Of a DNA stretch of 5,165 nucleotides, positions 1 to 5,165 are shown piece by piece; within the stretch, counting starts at the first letter, position 1, and every line of letters starts with the position of its first letter. The stretch comes from RFPW01 sp040401595 (GTDB taxonomy: Bacteria; Pseudomonadota; Gammaproteobacteria; Burkholderiales; Burkholderiaceae_E). Where the stretch lies: positions 1-5,165 of the forward strand of contig JBBAOE010000067.1 in NCBI GenBank assembly GCA_040401595.1, given 5' to 3'. Made by a program: the position numbers and the translations under genes. The notes under the pieces were generated by a model. It made no database searches and was not told the origin of the DNA. It saw only the letters and a list, made by a program, of their open reading frames with translations.

Positions 1-1754
1 CCTCCGGATCCCTCGTCATAAAAACCGGCGAGCAGCGTAGCGCTGACGGCGTACCATCCCGGCGACAACGGCTCGCCAGCATGGCCGGATGTGATCAGCC
101 CAGTAACGTTCTTGCCCTCGACGCCCGCCAGTTCCGGCTCACAGGGACCGAAATACGCGATATGCAGCGGTTGTGCCTCGGGATGTTCGAGCTGCCACTG
201 CCTTAGGAGAAGCAGGTCCTGCCCCCAGTCGAGATTGCTGTGGATGAGGTGGCGAATTCCGCCGGCTGGGCCACCCGCAAGTTCATTGAAGTAGGAGAGA
301 TTGTGTGGAAACGAGAACTGCGGTTGCACCATCGCCCAGAGAAGTGCAGCCCCGGCTACGGCAGCGATCCCGCGTTCCAAACTGGTCATCCGCGATGGCG
401 GCCGGGGCCAGATGGCGGGTGCGAGCCTACCGATCCAGATGAAGAGAAACGGCACAATCGGCAGCACGTACCGTACATGCTCATTGAGGCCTGTCTGGAG
501 GCTAACAAATCCAAGAATCACCAAAGCCGGCGCTAGCAGCACCACCTCGTCCCGCCACGCCGCCGGCCCCCTTCGCCAAAGCCCTGCCAGAGTAGCGAAG
601 CCGAATAGGCACCATGTTCCCAGTGGCAGTTTGACGGCCAAACCGTAGAGATAGTAGTACCACCAGCCGGTTTTCTGCCACCGGCCTCCCAGATAAAACC
701 AGTGGTGATACTGCTCGAAATCGCGACGCTGCAGATCGATTCCCAGCACATAGTGCTCGGGGAGTGGCACCGGGACGTGCCCCAGCCACGTGCCAGCAAA
801 TCGGTTACCGCCTGCCTGAGTCTGCACTTGTTCAGCAACTTGGCCGGTGAGGGCGCTACTGACAAAGCGGAATTCTCCGAGCGGCTTGCCGGTGCCCTCG
901 TAGCCATACCCCAGATTCACGACATAGATCGCCAGCACCGTGCGGGCTACGAGCATCGCCGCCTCACGGCCCCACCTCCGGCGGTTCATCTGCTGCCGCT
1001 CTGTCCAGCGATAGCCGGCCCACAGCACAAACCAGAGCGGATAGAAAATCACGAGCGTGGTTTTGGTGAGTTCGGCCACACCCAACACAGCGCCACTGAT
1101 CACGGCAGTTTCCCATGTTGGATTTTTGAGCCAACGCCAAAAGGAGTAACAGGCAGCCACTGCCAAACTGGTAGAGGCCATGTCTGAGGTGATCAGGTGG
1201 CCGGCAGCACCGATGTTGGGGCAGGTGCACCATAGGCATAGGGCAACGAGTCCCGCCGGCCAGCCGTAGAGAGCGTTGGCCCAGCGGTAGCAGACCCAGC
1301 CCCCTAGTAGGGCGAAGGGGATGCAGGCCCAGCGAGCGAGCGTCACCAGCCAGAACGTCCGCTGGCCGTTGGCCCGACAGAACGCACCTCCCAGACTCAT
1401 TTCCGGCCGCGCTCCCGGGCCCGAGTAGAAACCGCTCCAGTCGGTTTCACAGCCGGCCAGCACCACCGGGGCTGCCGCCACCAGCCGTACCAGCGGCGGA
1501 TTGACGGCATAGACGTCAAACCGGTTGAAGTGCCAATAGCTGATCCCAGCAACGAGGTGTGCCGGCTCGTTGAAGGTGGGGCTGTCGACCTTCGCCGCAT
1601 ACGCCAACAGTGCTGCCTGGAGGATGAGCAGACCGGCTACCAACCAGGACGCGAAACGCGGCGCTGGTCGCAGCACGCCAGTGGCGGGAATGGACGCGGT
1701 ACCGGCAGTTGGAATGTGCAGAGCAGCCGGATCAGCGAGTGGAGTGGGATTCAT
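1..1754 (-). CDS. Glycosyltransferase family 39 (ArnT/PMT-like) membrane protein, C-terminus cut off by window edge
   Basis: The frame stays open from an ATG at 1754 to the left edge, giving 584 residues without the end of the gene. The protein has a short cytoplasmic N-terminus, a first membrane helix at about residues 36-54, then many hydrophobic segments (about 135-152, 165-178, 190-205, 216-246, 265-280, 370-392, 404-420, 427-441, 460-475). This is the multipass layout of GT39/ArnT-type enzymes, which move a sugar from a polyprenyl-phosphate donor to an acceptor outside the membrane. Family-like blocks include the first-loop FNEPAHLVAG (61-70) followed by VNPPLVRL, HLITSDMA (186-193), ELTKTT (228-233), HVRYVLPIVPF (426-436) and SNLDWGQDL (506-514); the last lies in the exported tail typical of planctomycete members. 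The first-loop acidic pair is Asn62-Glu63, where Asp-Glu is usual. No clear Shine-Dalgarno precedes the ATG. The gene starts 33 bases after the hydrolase stop, so co-transcription is likely. The family is secure, but the sugar and acceptor cannot be told. Confidence 0.92.
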   Translation of the reverse strand, partial: MNPTPLADPAALHIPTAGTASIPATGVLRPAPRFASWLVAGLLILQAALLAYAAKVDSPTFNEPAHLVAGISYWHFNRFDVYAVNPPLVRLVAAAPVVLAGCETDWSGFYSGPGARPEMSLGGAFCRANGQRTFWLVTLARWACIPFALLGGWVCYRWANALYGWPAGLVALCLWCTCPNIGAAGHLITSDMASTSLAVAACYSFWRWLKNPTWETAVISGAVLGVAELTKTTLVIFYPLWFVLWAGYRWTERQQMNRRRWGREAAMLVARTVLAIYVVNLGYGYEGTGKPLGEFRFVSSALTGQVAEQVQTQAGGNRFAGTWLGHVPVPLPEHYVLGIDLQRRDFEQYHHWFYLGGRWQKTGWWYYYLYGLAVKLPLGTWCLFGFATLAGLWRRGPAAWRDEVVLLAPALVILGFVSLQTGLNEHVRYVLPIVPFLFIWIGRLAPAIWPRPPSRMTSLERGIAAVAGAALLWAMVQPQFSFPHNLSYFNELAGGPAGGIRHLIHSNLDWGQDLLLLRQWQLEHPEAQPLHIAYFGPCEPELAGVEGKNVTGLITSGHAGEPLSPGWYAVSATLLAGFYDEGSG

Positions 1755-1787
1755 CGCGTCGGATTCTTTTGTGGATGCGTCACATGC

Positions 1788-2615
1788 TTACGGTCTTGCG
1801 AGAGCGTTGGCCGCTGCGGTGTCTGGTAACTGATGGCTCAACAGCCAAGTGAACAGCGTGTTGTTCTGATAGACGTCGTCCCAGACGTTGTGTCGGCCTT
1901 CAGGATAGACCGTCAATTGTGGCGTGCCCCCTGCGAGCTCGATCGCGTCAATCATTTTGGTCGTTTCTGTCACCGGCACAGATTCGTCTCGCTGTCCGTG
2001 AAACGCCCAGACTGGCATGCCCGACAATTGAGTCGCCCAATCAGTCTCACCGCCACCGCAAATCGGCACGATTGCTGCGAACCGCTCGGGATTCAGTGCG
2101 GCTGTCTTCCACGTGCCATACCCACCCATGCTATAGCCGGTGAGGTAGATCCGGCGGGAGTCGATATTGAATTCCCGTTGGAGATGGTCGATGACCGCCA
2201 TCACCTGTTGTGAATCCCAGCTGTGGCCCGGTGGGCATTGTGGCGAGGCCACCACGGCCGGAAGGTGGAAGCCCTCGTCAATCCGGCGAGGCAGGCTCTC
2301 GCGACGCACAACTGCCAAATCGTTTCCCCGCTCACCGGCGCCATGTAGATGCACCAAAAGGGGCTGCGCGGGCCCGCTAGCGACATAATCTTCCGGCAGA
2401 AACAGAAGCATTCGGTAAGGGAGTGTGCCGTCCACCAGCCGCGGGTCGTCAGCCGCGGGAAATTCTCCCTGATATCCCGGACGCGGGCGGAGCCACCACG
2501 CGACGGCCACAGGTGCGAGGAGCTGTGCCGCAAGCGACACCGCGGCCAGCAGCAGGCCGAACTCAAGCAAATGGTTGTAGAGCCAGCGTACGGCGGGCGG
2601 CAGAGGTGTACGCAT
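1788..2615 (-). CDS. Membrane-anchored alpha/beta hydrolase (esterase/prolyl-oligopeptidase-like), N-terminal anchor
   Basis: A 275-residue protein from the ATG at 2615. A GTG at 2624 would add three residues; a TGA directly upstream of it rules out anything longer. A hydrophobic segment at about residues 16-40 should act as an uncleaved anchor or signal. The rest is a serine hydrolase of the PHB-depolymerase/phospholipase-carboxylesterase type. It has an oxyanion-side motif HLHGAGERG (89-97), a nucleophile elbow GYSMGG with Ser162, an acid in GQRDESVP (Asp210) and a histidine in GRHNVW (His242). The triad is complete, so the enzyme is probably active on an ester or similar bond, most likely outside the cytoplasm. 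The substrate is unknown. It closely resembles the hydrolase at 3171-4232, for example PVWAFH before the acidic residue in both. No strong ribosome site is visible. The TAA stop lies 33 bases before the glycosyltransferase start, in the same reading frame. Confidence 0.9.
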   Translation of the reverse strand: MRTPLPPAVRWLYNHLLEFGLLLAAVSLAAQLLAPVAVAWWLRPRPGYQGEFPAADDPRLVDGTLPYRMLLFLPEDYVASGPAQPLLVHLHGAGERGNDLAVVRRESLPRRIDEGFHLPAVVASPQCPPGHSWDSQQVMAVIDHLQREFNIDSRRIYLTGYSMGGYGTWKTAALNPERFAAIVPICGGGETDWATQLSGMPVWAFHGQRDESVPVTETTKMIDAIELAGGTPQLTVYPEGRHNVWDDVYQNNTLFTWLLSHQLPDTAAANALARP

Positions 2616-2703
2616 GGGATGCACTCATCGAGTCCCGGCATGTCCGTGGCTGGCACTCAGCAGAATTCGTACAGGCACAGGTTCAGGCGTGAGAGATATC
2701 AGG

Positions 2704-3174
2704 TCAACGTTGTGGCTGCTTCCGAATCCTGACCTGCGCCTGCGTGCGGGCCAACGCGCGAAGTTCGCAGACATACTGCCCCGCTGTGGGAATCGTGACG
2801 CTGAATTCCCGAGCATTCTTACCGGAGATCGTGTCTTGCCACGGCGGATCCTGCTGCGGTTCAATAATCGTCTGATACTCACGGGCCCCGATCTCCACCG
2901 CCCGCCAGGTCACGTCGCCGATTTTGAAGAAATAAGTGCCCGGCTCTAAAAGCAGCGTGCACACATAGGTTTGCTTACCGACAAACGTCATGCGATTGCG
3001 ATCGTCACAAAGGGCTCGACTGGCGGCGGAATCGGGATCGAAGAACGTGCCGCGGACGAAAATATCGCAGCCATAGGGTCGTGTGCGGCCTGGAGGTGGC
3101 GGATCGCAACCGAGAACTGCCAGCAGCAGAAACAGGAGCAGTACACCACGGCCAAGCAAGGGTGGTCGTTTCAT
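2704..3174 (-). CDS. Small lipoprotein with a carbohydrate-binding-like (CBM48/X25-type) beta-sandwich
   Basis: A 156-residue protein starting at the ATG at 3174. The frame runs further upstream, but this start is chosen for three reasons: it overlaps the upstream stop as ATGA, it has a GGAGA site eight bases away, and it begins a textbook lipoprotein signal. That signal is MKR, a Leu-rich core (11-19) and lipobox VLGC with Cys23 as the lipidated residue, followed by Asp24 and a proline run. The mature part contains FVRGTF (39-44), then RMTF, a TLLLEPGTYFFKIG strand pair (73-86) and a Trp90. This order is like the starch/glycogen-binding E-set modules (CBM48, or X25 in amylases and pullulanases), where VRG-FNDW is followed by AGxYxFKIAxxxW. 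Here the usual first tryptophan is replaced by an FFDPDS stretch. Four cysteines besides Cys23 (36, 56, 72, 136) could form disulfides. A binding role is inferred from a weak pattern match; the lipoprotein call is strong. Confidence 0.82.
   Translation of the reverse strand: MKRPPLLGRGVLLLFLLLAVLGCDPPPPGRTRPYGCDIFVRGTFFDPDSAASRALCDDRNRMTFVGKQTYVCTLLLEPGTYFFKIGDVTWRAVEIGAREYQTIIEPQQDPPWQDTISGKNAREFSVTIPTAGQYVCELRALARTQAQVRIRKQPQR
3171..3174 (-). other. ATGA stop-start overlap between hydrolase and lipoprotein genes
   Basis: Read on the minus strand, the four bases are ATGA: the lipoprotein ATG (3174-3172) overlaps the TGA stop (3173-3171) of the upstream hydrolase. This arrangement usually goes with one mRNA and translational coupling, and it supports the short lipoprotein start rather than a longer one. 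Confidence 0.85.
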
Positions 3175-4232
3175 CGTGCTGTTCTCCGTCGATTCCATTC
3201 TTGATTGATGGCGATTCCGACTATGAGCAGCACAGCCGCTCCCGCTACCACCCACCTCCAATCGACAGGTTTGAGTCCGGGGGGCACCAGTCGGTTGGGC
3301 CCGCCGCGCCGTTGCCAGAGCAGCCATTCCAAGAGACCGTGGTTCCGGAAAGCCGCTGTCCAGCAGTCGTGTGCGCCCGAATCGATCTCCGTCAGCGCTA
3401 CAGTGCCCCCTGCTCCTTTGAGCGCAGCGACCGTTTCTCGCACGCTTTGTGGCGAGAGGCTGTCGTCAGCCCGGGAATGGAAGGCCCACACTGGCAGGTG
3501 TGTCAGCGTGGCGATCCGTCCGAGATTCGAACCACAGCCACTGCCGGCCAACGGTGCGGCCGCAGCAAAGAGTTCTGGCCTCCGCAATAGCATCTCCCAG
3601 CAGGCACCGCCGCCTGCCGACAGTCCAGAGAGATAGACCCGCTCGGGATCGATCGGCTCGGTACGCAGAAGATGGTCAACAAGATCGAGGTAAACGGCAG
3701 CCGGATCGTCGCCATCGGCAGAGCCCTTTGTGTCAGTCCAGCCAGATGCATCGGCCGGCAGTTGCATGACAACGCAGAAAAATGTCGGGCCCGGCTGACC
3801 GGTCGGCTTGTCAAACATCATCTGCAGGTGCCGCAACTGAGCGAAGTTATTGTCCCCTTTTTCGCCAAACCCATGCACCCACACGAGCAGTGGCCAGCGA
3901 CTCTGCACACCCTTAGGCCGTAGGAGACGATAGGGAATCTCCTGATCCTGATAGCGACCCCGAGGACAATGGAAAGAGTGCGGCTCAAATAGGTCGACGA
4001 GATACGAGGGCACGAGCCCCCCGATCCATCCGCCGTTGGCTTGCGGCGCGGCAGCAGCGACTTGATCGCTAGCGGTAGACTGGCCACGGCTGATTCCCGG
4101 ATCGGCTATGCACCAGGCGATCATCGTGACGGCAATCCAGCCGATGCGTCCCGGTAAAGCACTCCTCTGCTGCCAGCCAGTCTCCAAATGGCTCGGGGCG
4201 GCACGATGGACGGAAGAGAGTCTGCACGGCAT
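3171..4232 (-). CDS. Exported alpha/beta hydrolase with signal segment and C-terminal membrane anchor
   Basis: A 353-residue protein with a rather long charged N-region, a hydrophobic export segment at about residues 31-43, then a serine hydrolase domain from about 80 to 308. The domain has VWVHGFGEKGDN (118-128) on the oxyanion side, a nucleophile elbow GLSAGG with Ser205, the acid in HSRADDS (Asp256) and the histidine in GAHDCW (His288), so the triad is complete. The family is the PHB-depolymerase/phospholipase-carboxylesterase-like group of alpha/beta hydrolases. After the domain come a proline-containing linker, a hydrophobic helix (about 327-342) and an Arg-rich end (NRRRTAR). This predicts an extracytoplasmic domain held by a C-terminal anchor. 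It is a diverged paralog of the hydrolase at 1788-2615. The gene lies 60 bases after the DUF1559 stop and overlaps the lipoprotein start by four bases. The ATG at 4232 has no clear ribosome site, and a later start (for example a TTG at codon 16) would shorten the N-region. The substrate is unknown. Confidence 0.9.
   Translation of the reverse strand: MPCRLSSVHRAAPSHLETGWQQRSALPGRIGWIAVTMIAWCIADPGISRGQSTASDQVAAAAPQANGGWIGGLVPSYLVDLFEPHSFHCPRGRYQDQEIPYRLLRPKGVQSRWPLLVWVHGFGEKGDNNFAQLRHLQMMFDKPTGQPGPTFFCVVMQLPADASGWTDTKGSADGDDPAAVYLDLVDHLLRTEPIDPERVYLSGLSAGGGACWEMLLRRPELFAAAAPLAGSGCGSNLGRIATLTHLPVWAFHSRADDSLSPQSVRETVAALKGAGGTVALTEIDSGAHDCWTAAFRNHGLLEWLLWQRRGGPNRLVPPGLKPVDWRWVVAGAAVLLIVGIAINQEWNRRRTAR
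3183..3187 (-). promoter_or_regulatory. Probable ribosome binding site GGAGA for the lipoprotein gene
   Basis: GGAGA on the minus strand lies eight bases before the ATG at 3174, inside the 3' end of the hydrolase gene. It is the clearest Shine-Dalgarno-like site in the window and helps decide the start. The next upstream in-frame ATG, at 3198, has no such site. Confidence 0.6.
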
Positions 4233-4292
4233 ACGGTTGGGACTTTTTCTAACAACGGCTGGAGCGTCGCGGAATCGCTACTGCTAGGCACA

Positions 4293-5165
4293 TCATTCGG
4301 GCAATTCGGTGACGCCGCCATCCGCTCGGTTGCCCAGTTGGCGGTGCGTCTGGGCATCGATGTCGTAGGAAAAACTGTGCGTGGATCCATCGCACATCAC
4401 CGCTTGCCAGACCAAAGGGTGTGCGCTGCCGAAGGAATTGGTGGTGTTGGCGTAGTTCCGGTCGTGGTCGGGAGCCAAGAACGTGGTGCGGCAGGTGTCG
4501 TTGTCAGACCCGGTATAAACGCTCTCATTGTCGCCAGCGTCGGCGGTTGGATCAGACTGGCCGCTGTAAATGTATTTCTCCCCCAGCAGGTAGGTTTTGG
4601 TGAGGCCGTCGGTGATCTGTGGAAACGTCGTCTGGCTGTGGCCGTAGATCACCCCGGTGAACGGAGGCTGGATAGTCGGCCAAGAGAACTCTTCGCTGTC
4701 CCCTTCCTCGAGCGACGTTGGGCCAGCCCACGGGGGGCGGTAGGAGCGGCTGAATTCGGCATCAAATGTGTCTCCAGCATTGGCTGCATAGTCGCTCTTG
4801 GCGCCCATCTCAAGAGGCTGTGTGAGCGGGCCGCCGAGCGTGAACGGGGTTTGCCATTTGGTATAGGGTCCAACTCCCTCGCTGCGTCTTGATGGGCACA
4901 GGAGCAGCGGAAGGGGCGTTTTCACGCGGGCCACCAGCGCCAGTGTGCGGTCGACTCCCGTGAGCCCAAGCCCCATGCTCCGTAGCGCCGTCTCCTCGAT
5001 GTGATCAAGGATGCTGAACACCCAACTGCCAGGCTGTTTGAGCCCCGTGCCACGCTCAGGCTCGCCGATCCAGGTGAAATGCCAGCCCCCTGATGGCAGT
5101 CGCCGCGTGGCCGACTCGTGGCTGAGCACCCCGACACCCAGTTGTCGCAGCCGATTGCCACAGGC
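4293..5165 (-). CDS. DUF1559 / H-x9-DG pseudopilin-like protein, N-terminus beyond window edge
   Basis: The last 290 residues of a protein that enters from the right edge with no start in the window. A GTG at 5129 is internal, because the frame and the family similarity continue upstream through NRLRQLGVG, the block that in this family follows the prepilin-type N-terminal helix. Typical features follow: HESATRRLPSGGW near the start, QPGSWVFSILDHIE, a CPSRR segment, SDYAANAGD, GVIYGHS, an ITDGLTKTYLLGEKY block, and near the end FGSAHPLVWQAVMCDG. In that last block His249 (visible numbering) is separated by exactly nine residues from Asp259-Gly260, the H-x9-DG motif. DUF1559 proteins are abundant in planctomycetes and resemble type II secretion pseudopilins. 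They are thought to act at the cell envelope, but their individual roles are mostly unknown. The gene is 60 bases upstream of the anchored hydrolase and may head its transcript. The missing part should hold the prepilin cleavage motif and membrane helix. Confidence 0.95.
   Translation of the reverse strand, partial: ACGNRLRQLGVGVLSHESATRRLPSGGWHFTWIGEPERGTGLKQPGSWVFSILDHIEETALRSMGLGLTGVDRTLALVARVKTPLPLLLCPSRRSEGVGPYTKWQTPFTLGGPLTQPLEMGAKSDYAANAGDTFDAEFSRSYRPPWAGPTSLEEGDSEEFSWPTIQPPFTGVIYGHSQTTFPQITDGLTKTYLLGEKYIYSGQSDPTADAGDNESVYTGSDNDTCRTTFLAPDHDRNYANTTNSFGSAHPLVWQAVMCDGSTHSFSYDIDAQTHRQLGNRADGGVTELPE

Noticed and set aside
702..1187. Plus-strand open frame of 161 codons
   Set aside because: It lies fully opposite the glycosyltransferase gene, whose membrane helices and conserved blocks run through this stretch. 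The translation looks random.
2201..2656. Minus-strand frame of 151 codons overlapping the N-terminal half of the 275-residue hydrolase
   Set aside because: It is out of frame with the hydrolase, Cys/Arg/Trp-rich and without family features, whereas the hydrolase frame has a full catalytic triad.
2616..2703. Promoter or terminator in the gap before the second hydrolase
   Set aside because: I found no inverted repeat with a T-run and no convincing -35/-10 pair; planctomycete promoters are hard to call by eye.
3175..3327. Longer lipoprotein start adding 51 residues
   Set aside because: The extension is basic and low in complexity, lies within the hydrolase gene and would bury the lipoprotein signal. 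The ATGA overlap and GGAGA site favour the ATG at 3174.
3081..3590. Plus-strand open frame of 169 codons across the lipoprotein-hydrolase junction
   Set aside because: It is antisense to two supported genes and spans their junction, and the translation is compositionally odd with no motif.
4233..4292. Possible hairpin (AGCG with CGCT) in the gap before the hydrolase gene
   Set aside because: The stem is only four pairs with a nine-base loop and no following T-run, so it is not a credible terminator.
4188..4892. Long plus-strand open frame (234 codons) opposite the DUF1559 gene
   Set aside because: It is antisense to a protein with clear family motifs, and its translation shows no recognisable domain or signal. 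It is a shadow frame in GC-rich coding DNA.
5127..5129. GTG as start of the DUF1559 gene
   Set aside because: The frame and the conserved family sequence continue upstream to the window edge, so the codon is internal.

Overview
The window looks like chromosomal DNA of a Planctomycetota bacterium, probably from the Pirellulales or a related group. The strongest evidence is the right-hand gene, a DUF1559 (type II secretion pseudopilin-like) protein with an intact H-x9-DG motif, a family expanded almost only in planctomycetes. Further support comes from a glycosyltransferase 39 variant of the type common there, weak or absent Shine-Dalgarno sites, and GC-rich coding sequence.

Five protein genes lie on the minus strand and cover almost the whole window, so they should be read from right to left. 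(1) 5165-4293: DUF1559 protein, with its N-terminus beyond the right edge. (2) 4232-3171: exported alpha/beta hydrolase (PHB-depolymerase/prolyl-oligopeptidase-like esterase) with an N-terminal signal segment and a C-terminal membrane anchor. (3) 3174-2704: small lipoprotein with a carbohydrate-binding-like beta-sandwich; its start codon overlaps the stop of gene 2 as ATGA. (4) 2615-1788: second, clearly related alpha/beta hydrolase, anchored by an N-terminal membrane segment. (5) 1754-1: large multipass glycosyltransferase 39 (ArnT/PMT-like), cut off by the left edge.

The gaps are 60, -4, 88 (79 if a GTG start is used for gene 4) and 33 bases. I see no convincing terminator hairpin in any of them, so genes 2 to 5, and perhaps gene 1, could be one transcript. 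All five products are predicted to sit in or act outside the cytoplasmic membrane. An inferred and unproven reading is an envelope-surface module in which two paralogous serine hydrolases, anchored at opposite ends, flank a lipoprotein that may bind glycan, next to a lipid-linked sugar transferase. I see no RNA genes, mobile elements, CRISPR arrays or significant repeats. The plus-strand reading frames are shadows of the minus-strand genes.
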